Origin: Sipunculus nudus
Lineage: Eukaryota; Annelida; Sipuncula; Golfingiida; Sipunculidae
Assembly: GCA_026874595.1 (NCBI GenBank)
Contig: CM049310.1
Coordinates: 4,214,001-4,278,000 of the forward strand
Direction: 5' to 3'
Length of the DNA: 64,000 nt
The position numbers were made by a program, and so were the translations under genes. Every line of letters begins with the position of its first letter. Position 1 is the stretch's first letter. Shown one piece after another: positions 13,386 to 27,600 of the stretch. The notes under the pieces are model-generated. The model was not told the origin of the DNA. It searched no databases and saw only the letters and a list, made by a program, of their open reading frames with translations.

Positions 13386-16300
13386 GTTGTGAAATTTTGT
13401 GATCAGACAGACATAATTTTAATTGTTCTGCTATAAAATTTAATCTTTCTCCCTTTTTCTTATTCAAAATCTGAAAGATTCTGTAGACAGCTGAACAAAT
13501 TAGCAGACAAACAAAGCTGAAAAAGCTCAAAACTTGTGCCAACGTCTTGGTAGAGTTAATCAGGCAATCAATATGACCAGTAACAGCTGGTCATTGGCCA
13601 CTACCTATAAGTATCCACCACCACAACTGTGCCACGGCTCAATAAATCAGTACTTGGTACAGATGATGAGTAGATCAATGAGCCAGTGACTGCTGGCTAC
13701 TCTGTACTGGTAGGTCACTCAGCTGTGTGCAAACTTCATCCTCCTTAATATCACCCCTGTTAAATTTATCCCCCCCCCCCTCCCTTCTCTCAGATCACCC
13801 CTTTCACACCTGATTTCAGTTGTCTCTTTATCGGGAAAGTATTATCTGCATGCCATACCTGTTGTCCTTTTTTTCATTTTAATTCCTAAGAAATTTACTT
13901 TTTTTTAATGATTTTTTTCCTTTTTATTTAACAAAGGGCGGGGATTCCTGCAATGGTAAAAATACTGGCTGACTGACCCATGTCTGCCAGGGGAGAATGC
14001 ATTTATCCCCATTTGTGTGTGTGTGTGTTTGTTCACAACATTACTCAGAATCATGAACAGAATCTTATGACACTTTCAGGGCATTTTGGGAATAGGTCAA
14101 TGAAAAATGAAAAAAAAAAAAAATATGGTGTGGATCTCACACATAATCAAGATGTACAGATGTCACAAATGTACAGTCACTTATGCACAAATGAATCTGG
14201 GAATATGGGCTAAATAAGTGAATGCAAACATGGTTTTGAAAACATCCAACAATAGTGACTCCTCCCCCCCCCCCCCCCCACACACATTGTGGAGGCTTGC
14301 ATTCCTTAGAATGCAGATTTCAAGTTTTTGTGTATAGTTCAATCTTCAAAGATGAATTTGGAAAAGTTATTAGGGAGGTGAATTATGATAAAAGATTTAT
14401 CCTGGATCATTGCGATGAATTGTGTGAAAATATAACATTATGAACAAACAAACACCAGCAGCAAAACATAACCTCCATACAAGACAAAATTCTTTATTTT
14501 TAACCCATATTATAGCCCTTCCCTAGTATCTGAGTGGTGCTTTTATTTAAGAATGTACAGGCCTCCAATCCTCAACTCTATCAGGTATAACCTTTCTAAA
14601 AAATGTCAACCTCAAAACTGATGTGTAAATGCAACCAATTTTTTTTTTCAGTTGTGAGTACTTTTGTGGATGCGTTGGATGTACCAAGGAAGAGGTTAAT
14701 GTCGGGGGGGGGGGGGGACTTTAACTAGGGGTAGGTTTAGCCTACACACGCATACAGTGGGCAGTACCATTGATCTGTGGTAGAGTGTGTATATACAGTT
14801 AGCACACAGAACCAGTCTTACAGCAGGAGTGAACATAGCTCTGTCTCTGCCTGTACCAGGCAGGCTGTCACAGCACCTGGGGATGCTGTTATGATACTGT
14901 GCCATAAGAAGTATTGTGCTACTGTAAGGCTGTCACATGCAGTAAGAGAAAGTCAACACAGCAACGCTACACCTTAAAAAGATCCAGATGACCAGTTACA
15001 AGCACTGCAGCATGATCTGTTATCCCCACTATATGAGGTTACTACACACCTGAACAGGTGTACTACCTGATACAGGTAAAACAGAAGCTTACCCAGCACT
15101 GAGAGAACCTGGATTAACAGCACATGCTGCTGTTTAAGCATAACAAGCAGAGCTGATGCAGTGAGGAATGAGCACACAAAACACCAGGGCCAGATGCTAT
15201 GATTTTCATCTTCCTTATCTGACTTTACTGCAGCATCTCCTGGTGATACGGAAAACTACAGCAGCAGCTGGAGCTACAGTCCATTACAGCACAGCTCCAC
15301 AGGAACAAGGAGACCTCTCCTGGAGGGGTATCAGTTTCTGACAGTCAGCTGTTACGTCTGTGTTATCTCACACTGAACAACATCAACTGGTACTCACTAC
15401 CCATAGCCTTCAGGACCAGGTACTTAAACAATAGGACATTGATACCCAGGGATTTTTATATAATCTGGATCAGGGATCTGATTGGATCTGTATCAGCTGA
15501 TAACAAAGACTTTTGGATTTGTAACAACATCTGATTGAAGAAACTTGGAGTTGTGTCAACAAAACTTTAATGAACTATGGATATAGCAACAAATATTGAA
15601 ATTATAAAAATATAATTGGGTTTGTATCAGCACATATTAAAAGAAAATTTGGAACTTATATCAACTGCTGGTTCATGAATGGACTAAACAACAATAAATA
15701 TTTAGACTTTTGAACATAAAAAAAAATCAATAACAAGAGCGACTCGGATATGTGTCAACAAATAATTAAACAGCATTTGGATCTCCACCTGAAAATACTG
15801 GAGGTTAACCAAGACAAGCACTGGAAGGAATTCACATAAAATGCTGAATGAGACTTGTACAGCATAATTCTAAACAAAAACATCTCTCATTATAAAAGAC
15901 AATGGCAGATTTAATTGTTTGATAAGTTAAAATATTCCTCTCTTTATCAATGGAGATTAATATTTTGACATGAGAGTGAGTAAATTTACTGAGACAGATG
16001 ACAGCTGTGTTGGACCTGCCAATTTTTTTAAATGAAGTTTCATCTTCAGTTCTTGTAGCAGCACACATTATCACCATGGAAACAAAGAAACGATACTGCC
16101 TGTCATTTCTGCTGTGTGTGACACTCTGTCTGTGCATCCCTGTCACCACTGAGGACACAACATGTCCAGTGGAGTGTCATTGTGAGCGTGGATCAAAGCA
16201 CATTAACTGTCAGGGAGCAGGTTTACATCAAATTCCGAAAATACCTACATGGACAACAACTCTTGACTTGAGAGATAATGACATCACAGTTATAAAAAAT

Positions 16301-19300
16301 GACACCTGGTGGGCAGGTTCAGAACTGCACACTCTGTTCCTTAGCAACAACAGTATCGCAGAAATACAAGCTGGGGCATTTGTCAACTTAAACTGGTTAG
16401 AAATACTTGATATCAGTTCAAATAAGCTGATGGCTTTACCAGATAAATTACTTTTAAAAAATGAGCAGCTGGAAATTTTAGACCTTAGTAGTAATTTATT
16501 TTCCATAATTCCTGAAAATGCAATGTTTAATTTGAAAAATCTGCGGACACTGAACATCAGTTACAACCATTTAAGTTCCCCAGTCATGGGACCAGGTTTC
16601 AAGGATACACCTCAAATTTCTGTTCTTGATCTAAGCGGAAACAATTTCCCGGTTTTAGAAACACATGCATTTCAGGCATTACTGTGGTGGAACCAGAATG
16701 TCCTGTTAAATCTCAACTTGTCTTACTGTGGTGTGGAAACTATAGAACCTGGGGCTTTCAAGGAATTTTACCATCTTGAGTCTTTATCACTGAGGGGAAA
16801 CTCTGAAATCTCTTTGTGGAACTTACAACAAGCACTTCTGGAAATTGGACCATACACCTTGAAAGAGCTTGACGTGTCAAACATGGCTATCAATGATTCT
16901 TATGCCTTGTTCAGTATATTTAAACAGAAAAAGCTACAAAAACTTAACTTATCTGGGAACAACATAGAGATAATTCCTCCAAAAACCTTTTACTTCCTGA
17001 ACAGCTTGAGAGAATTAGATCTGTCAATCAATCAGCTGACTAAAGTGGGAGATATGAGTGGGTTGTCAAATTTACAAACACTTCTGCTTGGAGATAATCT
17101 ACTCTCCACTGTCAGTGAAACTCAGATCGAGAAACTCCCGAGACTTAGGACTCTGGATGTATCCATGAACCAGATCTCACAGATCAGTGATACACCATTC
17201 CAGAAACTGTTTTATATACAAGAGATCAACCTTAGTCATAATAATTTATCTGTGTTCTCTGTGTCTACCGGTCTAGAACGTTTGCTTATTTTGAAAATGC
17301 AGCACAACAGCATGAAGGATTTACAATTTATCCAGCGGCTGCCACGGTTACACACCCTGGATCTCAGCTATAATGATTTTGATTACTTAAACAGTGAGTC
17401 GTGCTTAGCTGGTCAGAGCTTCAAAGTGATGAATTTAAGTCATAACAACATTAACAGCATGAAAGAACATGCATTTCATCAGTGCAAAATACAAGTCCTT
17501 GACCTGTCATACAACAGCATCAGTGAATTGTTAAAACCAAGCTGGACTGGACTACAAGACCTGAACCTGAGTAATAATATGATCTCATGGATCAGCAATA
17601 ATGCCCTAAAGGGATTATCACACTTAGAAACACTGGATTTAAACATGAATTTACTACAGAACCTTCAACAATATTGTTTAAAGGATCTTCACAACCTGCT
17701 TTACTTAGACTTGAGTCATAACAACTTCAGTGATTTTCTGGAAACTAATGGTGCAAGGCTAGAGCTTAACAGTTTAGCAAGTCTAAGAGGCATAGATCTA
17801 TCCTATAATAACTTGGGGTGGTTGCAGGATGGCTTGTTTTTTAATCTCCTGCACCTGAAACATGTGGATTTCAGCAATAACAACATCTCCCACATAGCAT
17901 CAAATGCTTTTTATGGATCAACAAGTCTCTCTTCACTGGATCTATCCAGTAATAATTTATCCATAGTGGATCCTACAGCATTTGAACAAATCCCATATCT
18001 CAGAGTGCTCAATTTGGCTGATAACCCATTTGACTGTACATGCAAACTGATGCCATTTAAGCTGTGGAAAGAAAAGAGTAACGTCAGTTCATTATTTGAA
18101 AATATAAAAGGTGATTATATTTGCGCCTCTCCACCAGAGTGGGAAGGTACATATTTAAAACATTTCCAGCTTCCATCCATGACATGTACACATCAAGAAA
18201 AAGCTGTCATTCTAGCAATTGTGTCTTGTGCTTTACTGGCTGTGTTAATGATTGTCGGTGCTGTGGCATACCGAAACAGAGGCTGGGTACAACAGAGAAT
18301 GGCCAGAATTCACCATCAGAGCATGTATGACAGTTTTACGCTGGACTCTCCAAGACACACGGCAATATAGCTGGATAATTATTATTGTTGTAACTATCTG
18401 TTAGCAGCAAAGTATGAGGTATGGCTGTTATATAATCAGAATAATTTATAACACAGCCATTGAGCATAAAGCATCATAATGTGCCACTGAATGTTTCATC
18501 TTGATGATCAGTTGTATTGTATCATAATCAGAATAAACTATTCCAAAGAGTGGATGAAAAATTCAAAATTTATGGTTGTGGTATACATCATTATATGAAG
18601 TCAAACATTGCATCTTTATCATCATATGACCCTACAGTGAGATATTGTTGATATCTGATAACACAGTTACAGCCATGCCTCACATTTCATAATTGTCTTT
18701 ACTGGTAAGTGTCATATAAGACATGACAGGTATAACATCATTGGTCAGAAACCAGTTAACTGGCATCTGATTGGGTATCTCTTAGTGGTGGGCCGATCAT
18801 TGAGGGTTATCGTAAGTCAGTCGGTTTGCTGCCACTTTCAAGCGCTCGATTACCAAAGGCAACTATCGATTACATCATAATCATGATAATGGGTCTTTGT
18901 TCCCAAATAACTTCTGTATGTAACTGAGTTAACCACGGTAGATGGGAGAACAGAGGAAAAAATAAACCTCCGTGAACTGGCAGGAAGCTGCAGAATAAGC
19001 GGGGAGTTTTGTAACGAGATGTACATTGCACAATATGGGTGGTATGGCGTTAAAATGCTCCATAAATTCTCCGGGTCAATGAAGCAAGTAGATGTCCTGG
19101 ATTGTGGTTTAATTCTTGATTATTATAAATAATTTAAATGAAACTTTTAAAAGCATATTTTACTAATAATGGGAAAATATGAAAAAAGGCAAAAACTTCT
19201 TTTCTTTACTAAAACATGCAGGCTTGGTTAGGAATGTACAGTTTCACACAAAAATGGATGTTTCTTTTTATTTGCCTGAACCCATTATTAATCGGTCATT

Positions 19301-22300
19301 GATCAGTTTGCTCAAACCAATGATTGATTATGAAATAGGAACCGACTCCCATCACTAGTATCTCTGCATGATTATACAAACAGAAGGGACTGTTTCAGAT
19401 GTAATATTCTGAAGCCTATGGGCAACATCATGGTGACCATTAAATTTTATTTATAGTTATGATTTTATGATCTTCTAGGTATCTTCCAATGACAGTATAT
19501 ATTTTAAGGAAATTCTAGAACTGCACAAACTTGTAATCAGGTGTTCCCCATTTGAATAAAATGAGGCCTCTCTAAAAAAGGTCCACGTATAAGTGAGGCA
19601 TGCCTGATATAAGGCCCAACTACAAAGTGAGGCCTGTCTAATATAAGGCCCAACTATAAAGTGAGGCCTGTCTAATATAAGGCCGACTTATAAAGTGAGG
19701 CCTGTCAAATATAAGGCCCACCTATAAAGTGAGTCCTGTCTAATATAAGGCATGAGGCCTGTCTAATATAAGGCGTGAAGCCTGTCTAATGTAAGGCATG
19801 AGACCTGTCTAATATAAGGCATGAGGCCTGTCTTATATAAGGCATGAGGCCTGTCTAATATAAGGTGCGAGGCCTGTCTAATAAGGCACTAGGCCTGGCT
19901 TATGTAAGGCGTGAGGCCTGTTTAATATAAGGCGCAAGGCCTGTCTAATATAAGGCCTGAGGCCTGTCTAATATAAGGCATGAGGTATGCCTAATACAAG
20001 GCGCGTGGTCTGTCTAATATAAGGCATGAGGCCTGTCTAATATAAGGCGTGAGGCCTAACATAAGGCGTGAGGCCTGTCTAATTTAAGGCACGAGGCCTG
20101 TCAAATATAGGGCGCAAAGCCTGTCTTATATAAGGCGTGAGGCCTGTATAATATAAGGCACAAGGCCTGTCCAATAGAAGGCTTGAGGCCTGTCTAATAT
20201 ATGGCACAAGGCCTGTCTAATATATGGCGTGAGGCCTGTCTAATATAAGGCGCGAGGCCTGTCTAATATATGGCACGAGGCCTGTCTAATATGAGGGGCG
20301 AGGCCTGTCTAATATAAGGCGCGAGGCCTGTCTAATATAAGGAGCGAGGCCTGTCTAATATAAGGCGCGAAGTCTGTCTAATATAAGGGGCAAGGCCTGT
20401 CTAATAAAAGGCGTGAGGCCTGTCTAATATATGGCACAAGGCCTGTCTAATATAAGGCGCGAGGCCTGTCTAATATAAGGTGTGAGGCCTGTCTAATATA
20501 AGGCACGAGGCCTGTCTGATATAAGGCACGAGGCCTGTCTAATATATGGCACGAGGCCTGTCTAGTATAAGGCACGAGGCCTGTCTAATATAAGGCACGA
20601 GACCTGTCTAATATAAGGTGTGAGGCCTGTCTAATATAAGGTGCGAGGCCTGTGTTTTATATGGCACGAGGCCTGTCGAATATAAGGCACGAAGCCTGTC
20701 TAATATTAGGTGTGAGGCCTGTCTAATGTAAGGCCCATCTATAAAGCAGCTAGAGGCCAAGAGACTGGGGTCATCGGAGACAGAGGTTGCTTAAGGTTGA
20801 ACCATTACCAGTTGATCTGAGTTTGTATAAACAGCTATTTTATATAAAATGAATATTATGAATGGGAAATGAATGAATACATGAGAAAAAAATATATAAT
20901 TAAAAAAAAGAAATTCAAGAGAATGTTTTGCAAACTCACACCATAACAAGCTGTATGATGTACATTTTTAGCCTTGATATGATTGATCAATCAAATTCAC
21001 TATTTACTAATGGGCATAAGTGTTTTTTTCACTTCAGAAGAAAACTTTAAACTTTACAACTACACAAATCCAGAACTACAACCACATATTTTTTCAACTT
21101 TACAACTGCACATACGGGGATCAACAGCACATTTAAACATACCATGTCTAATGATGACTGAGGAACATCAGCTCAGAATCTAACTATATCTACTTACTGT
21201 GTTTCAAATAATTCCATGTATTGTGCAGAACCTGTCATATCCTGACACACTAAATCATTTTTATATACCTTTAGTTCAATTCTGGTCACTTTTAGCCCAA
21301 ATATCATTTTTTTCTCATCTGTTGTTACTTTTTATTAATGTGAAAACTGATAACCCATATCACTAGATTCTGCTCCAGCCAGTGCCCCAGGTGTGTACAC
21401 AGCATCAGCTCTGTCTATTAAGGATTTGTTAAGATGTCAGGTATCATACTTCCTGGGTCATACCTCCTGAATCCAGCCCTAATTATTGTCCAGCCAAGTG
21501 TTTTACTGCATTTGACAGACAGGGATAAAACAAGATATACAGAGACCCCTATCTCTAACCAGGTGAACTTCACAGTGAGAATATTGACTGAACATGTATC
21601 CAAGTTAGCCATGACTATGGACAAAGGACATTCCAATAGATGGCCTTAGTTGGCAGATGTTCAATAACAACATTACTGCACATATTATTTTTGCTAGGTT
21701 TGTTTTCCTTCTGCACCATGTCCTTCTGCACCATGTCAAATTTGAACTTGACAGGCAGCTAATGAATTTGACAGGCAGTCTTCTTTGTGTCATTTGTTTT
21801 CATTATTTTATTTGAAAAAGCTTAGTTTCGCTAATGGCACCTTAAAACTTGAATATGGAAACACAGACAGGGGTTGGATAATCAGAATTTATTTACCAGA
21901 TCATATTGTAATAGCAGGCCTAATTTGGACAATAATATAATGGAAATATTAATGGTGTCCTGGGTATTTCTTTTATATACTGTATGTTTAACATTAGGGA
22001 TGCAGGTTTTTACAACTGTACACAGCATGCATGCCATGTTGTTTACTGAGAAACTGTAATACGAATATCCTTATCGAATGGACAAATCAGATACCACTTA
22101 ACATAATCTAGACCGGAAGCCCACGCTAGAGTAATCACTATAGTTAACTTAAAGCTGATAGCAGCCAGCCAGAAAAGCGCAGGTGCCAGTCTGAACATAA
22201 TCTTTCCTCTGATCGGCCAACGGGGAGTGCATTTTTAATCAGAGTGTTTCCAAGGAGATCTGAATGGTGGCTAGCTGAGTGCCACAGTGTGTCACTGTAT

Positions 22301-24638
22301 TAGACTATTGGTTCATTTGCTGCCCCTAAGCCAGTTTCTCTCATGAATGAGGTAACATTAACATTTTTTTTTTAAATAAAAAAGCATGGAGTGGTTGCAA
22401 TTGTGACTGTTTACACACAAGAAGTATGCAGTGAGGACAAATTTTAAACCGGAAGGTTTCTGCTGGTCAGGATTGTGGCTGATAGCAGCCAACCAATTTT
22501 AACTGGCATTTGCTGCTAGCCAGTCACCAATTCAAGGCCTGAGAAGGTACAGACCTCTAGTTATTAAATGATTTTCTGATGGTTTACCAATCATATTCTG
22601 CTTGATTGTGACCCTAAACTTGTGATCTGACAAGTGACATTTAATGAAGCAACCTTGCAAGGAGATACAATTTGCTGTCCCCTCCAGTTTGCTAGAGGGT
22701 TTTTAATGGAAAAACAAGGGACCTATGGGTCACTGTGCTCAGCTGACGTTAACCTTGAAGGTAAAAATCTAAAATAATATCAAACAGAGATAAAGTGTAA
22801 GAGGAAGAGGTAATAAAAGCCATGGTTGGTTTATATGATTGGTTTGTATTGATGAGCAAGAAATTGTTGCAAAAAATATTTTGTGACCTGACCATGTGTT
22901 TCCTAATGTTGAAACTAAAGCATGTGAGCAGTTTGTGAACAAATGATCTGTACTATTACCATGATCATTAGTTGGTTTTTCGATTAACTGTTGACATTTC
23001 AGTAGTTTACACATTTGTTCAATTGAATCTATTTTTTTGTATAATATATATTATTAAATATATATGTATTTTTTTATGAAATGTATACAGTTGAAATATA
23101 GCTAATTAACAACATAAAACAGGGCAAACAAAGCCTGATCTCAAATTCTGCTGAGGCAGGAAAATAATGAACAAATGTTTGTATTAAATCCTCATTTTTT
23201 TATCACATCAATTATTTTCTAATTTAAGTTTATATTTCTATACATTTCCAATTTAACATATATATCTGAATATAAAAGTTGATTCATAATTCTCAATTGC
23301 ATCATCATAAATCTCAATCTTGTCAGATAACACCACATCATGCATACAAATGTTTATTTATTTTTTACCACAAAAATATATCTTTTAAATCTGCAAAACA
23401 ATAAATATCTAAAAATAATACTTGATTTAGATTTCACAATTTTTAATTGTGTCTTTATTTATCCATAATGTGCTTCATGTTTTATAATAATTTAAGCATA
23501 CTGATGGGTTCAATTATATTTGTTAAAATCATTTAAAAGAAAATTGATTTCTTTAAAAATGCTACATTACACAACATTGCATCTTCTGGATTACATCTTG
23601 AATTATTTTTTCAAGGAAAGTTTTTGCATATCGGAGTGGAAACAGCATTACAATTAAGGAGATACAGTGAAAACAATAACAATTACTGCATAACACTTAG
23701 TGGGTTAGGTTTGTGGGGGGGGGGGGGGGATGATTGGGATGGTGATATGAGAATAACTTTACACCTGTCACAGCAGGGGATCTCCCCCAGTGACTGTAAC
23801 AAATCAGAAACCCTGGCATAGCAGACTTCCAGTGACCTGGAGTGGGACCCTGCATCTGTAATTAAAGCAAGTGACTACAGAAAAAAAAATCAATAACTAG
23901 CTTAATTTTCAAGCTTTTATTTTCAAATTTCAGATTTAGACAAACTAAATATTTATGTTTACATGCTGTGAAAATTAAATCAATGGTGCTTACAGGGAAA
24001 AAACGTGCCATAGTCAAAGTTGAGCAAAATTTAAGGTACTGATTTTTTTTTATGCTAATAACTTAAAAAATTTACAAAATTCAGATCTAATTTTGGGTAA
24101 ACAATTGAATCTTAATTAAACATAGTTATATACTTGAGAAAATAGACTCTAGTTTCAAAATTTTTCATGTTAAGTGAGTTATTATTTTTCCTGATTTTTT
24201 ACAAAGTCCATTATGTTTGGGCCCATAACCTAAAGAATTTATACTTTACAGACTTAATTTCTGGCATGTACATAGGAACTATATAGAGGAATATTTATGG
24301 TAAATATGAGGAAAAACAGACGAGTGGTTTTGATATAAGCCAGTCCTGAAGTGTGAAAATAGGATTTTAATAAAAAATTGAGGTTTTTCCTTAATTTCTC
24401 AAAGGAACGAAGTCGCAAAGACCCAGTTTTCGGCTTGGTAGGAGATCTTAGGGACATCTAACATTATGCTGAATTTTGGATTCCTAGGTCTTATGGTTTC
24501 AAAACGTGCCACATCTACGGACGGACGGACGGACAGACGGACGGACGGACAGATGGACGGACAACGGACAATGGACCACGACTATAGCTCAGATGACTTA
24601 TAGTCAGCTGAGCTGAAAATGCATACTATTTGCATGAC

Positions 24639-24669
<31 letters not shown>

Positions 24670-27600
24670 AAACGTAGTGCTGGTAGCTGTACCCATCACT
24701 TAGATATTAGGCAACAGAGCACATATTAAATGTGGAAACACACAACAAGCATAATTTAAAGTTCCATGAAGAAATTTTCCCATAGACAGTTCAACTGCTT
24801 TCACACATATTAATTTACCCTTGTAACTGGAAAATGTCCAGAGGACTGTGTCCTCTGCCAAACAGGAATGTGAAAAATGTTTACACACACCATTACACAC
24901 ACACACCCTCAAAGTCACAGAATTAACCAAAACAATAACAGTCCACTTTGTGCAGGCTTAATTAGAGAACCTAATCTGCTGCCAATACAGAAAGTGAAAA
25001 CACTGACAAAGACCCCACATGTAGAAAACAAGTGACCCATGGGTCACGGCACTCAGCTGATTGTGAGAGTTATAACTGCATCACCATAGATTTTTTGAAG
25101 TTGCAATAAAAATACTATCCTCAGTGCTCAGAAACTAGGGCTCAATGACTTGGGGGGGGGGGGGGGAAGAGTTACAACACCTTTGTATTAAAATACAGAA
25201 TACAGAATTAAATTCAATGGTGCTTACAGGGACTGGTGGGAGTTACAGCACCTTTGCATATACGTAAAGGATAAAATTAAATTTAAATGAAATTATTTTT
25301 AAATATTTAAAAACAGGCAGAGAGATGGTAAAAAGCAAATAACTTTAATTTCCATTCTACTGGAACTATATATTTACTATATATTTACAGTATATCATTT
25401 ATATTTGAATATTTAAATTAATTCACAAATCTAAATTGCATCAACATTTATACTTAATTTAGTCAGGAAACATCACATTATGCACACAGATATATTTCTT
25501 TTTTTTTTATAAAATATATTTTTTTTAATTTGCAAAGCAATAAATATACGAAAATAACACTCCAGAATTCACAATTTTTAATTGCACTTGTATTTATCCA
25601 TGATATGTTTCATATATTATCAAATTATGCCTACTGATGGGTTAAATTATATTTTGTTTAATTATTTAAAAGGAAATAATTTCTTAAAAATGCTACATCA
25701 GAACAACCTGGCATCTCTTGGATTACTTCTTGAATTAATATTTCAAGAAAAGTTGTGCACCTTGGATCAAAAACAGCTTTACATTTAAAGATTTCAGTTG
25801 ACAATAATAAACCATGTATTGAAATATAATTGGTGATGGTGGTGTGGTGGTGGGGAATGGGGGGGGGGGGGTGTTAGGGTAGGGCCAATGAGAATAAGTG
25901 TATGTTAATTACAGCAGAGGTGTTCTGCCAGTGCTGCATCACTAATAAGGTTACCTAGGCAAGGCTGTAGTGAGCAAAAGTTGGGTCTTTGATATACGAA
26001 ATGCAAATATATTAGAGCATCTGAAAAACTTCAATAATCAGAATAATTTTTAGGGTAGGGCCAATGAGAATAAGTGTATGTTAATTACAGCAGGGGTGTT
26101 CTGCCAGTGCTGCATCACTAATAAGGTTACCTAGGCAAGGCTGTAGTGAGCAAGAGTGGGGTCTTTGATATACGAAATGCAAATATATTAGAGCATCTGA
26201 AAAACTTCAATAATCAGAATAATTTGAAGCTTTTACTTTCAAATTTCAGAATTCACCAGATTAAATCCATATGTATCCCAGCTGTGAAAAATAAATTAAA
26301 TATACTTACGAGAAAAAAACGTGCCATGGTCAAATTTGGGCAAATTGTAAGGTACCAATTTTATATTTTTGCAAATATTTAAAAAAATTTAAAAGATTTT
26401 GATCTAATTTTGGGTATACAATTAAACTTCAATTAATTAAAGTTATATTACTGAAAAAAGTACCTAGCTTAAACATTTTTTGGTGTTAAGTGACCAAATA
26501 TTTTTCCTGATTTTTACAGAGTGCAATATGTTTGGGCCAATAACTTTTTAAAATTATAAAATACAGACCTAATTTCTGGCATGTACAAAGGAACTATATA
26601 GAGGAATATTTATGGTAAATATGTAGACAAGGCCTACAGGCCTAATGCGAACCTGTGCAATGATATTACACCAGGTATAATGCTTCAATGCTGAACCATT
26701 ACTTTTCAAGAACATGTGTAACATGTATATGAACAATGCAAGTACTAAACACTTAGAACAAGAAACAATTAAACAAACATCACTGCTGCAATTCTGGCAA
26801 AACACAAAAACTAGAATATGGGTAGTCAACAAGCGACTATGTGTATCCACCAAAATCAGAGTAGGAAAGGTGAAGTGATGCATGGGTTGAGTGGCAAGGG
26901 GAAATAGAGTGAGGTGTGTTGCATAATAGCCTGGATGTCTGCAGCCGAAATGTATAAACATGCAAAATTTTAGGCAGATAAGTCAAACCACTACTGAGAT
27001 ATGAGTGATTTTAGCCCATGGCAGAAAAGCAGACGTAGCTGTGCAAAAATGATGGCAGGTGGCGCCACCAATTTTGTGTATGATTAAGGGTTATGTGAGA
27101 TCTATACACATACAAAATTTCAGGGGGATATGTCAAACCAGTCCTTAGATATAAGCCTGAATGTCTGCAGCGTATACATAAATGTAGGTGGTGCCACCTG
27201 CCACAAAATCCAGAAGGCTATCCAAGATGTACAAACATGCAAAATTTAAGGCAGATATGTCAAACCACTGCCGAGATATGAGTGACTTTACGCCACGGCA
27301 AACAAACAGACAGATGCTGTGCAAAATGTTTGCAGATGGCACCACCAGTTGTCAGATGATAAAGAGCTAAGTGGGATCTATAAACATGCAAAATTTTTGC
27401 ATATCGGTCAAATGGTTCCTGAGATATGTGGGTTTATGTGTGGAAACAGACGCACAAATGGACGCTGGGCAGAGAGGAAAGGTCAGAGATCAACCAAAAA
27501 TGAGGGTGCAGCAGTTCACATTTGACTGATCATAATTCCGAATTTTAAAAAATTCTGCCCAGTGGTTATGGAGAAGTTCTCTGGAAACCTATGCGGCGAT

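Noticed and set aside
15998-16075. Upstream Met (15998) as the LRR protein start
   Set aside because: The Met at 16076 has a much better start context and is followed at once by a signal-peptide-like core. Starting at 15998 would bury that signal 26 residues in.
24519-24570. The GACG tetranucleotide run as an independent microsatellite
   Set aside because: Similar runs occur just before every family 1 3' hairpin, so they are part of the element and not a separate locus.
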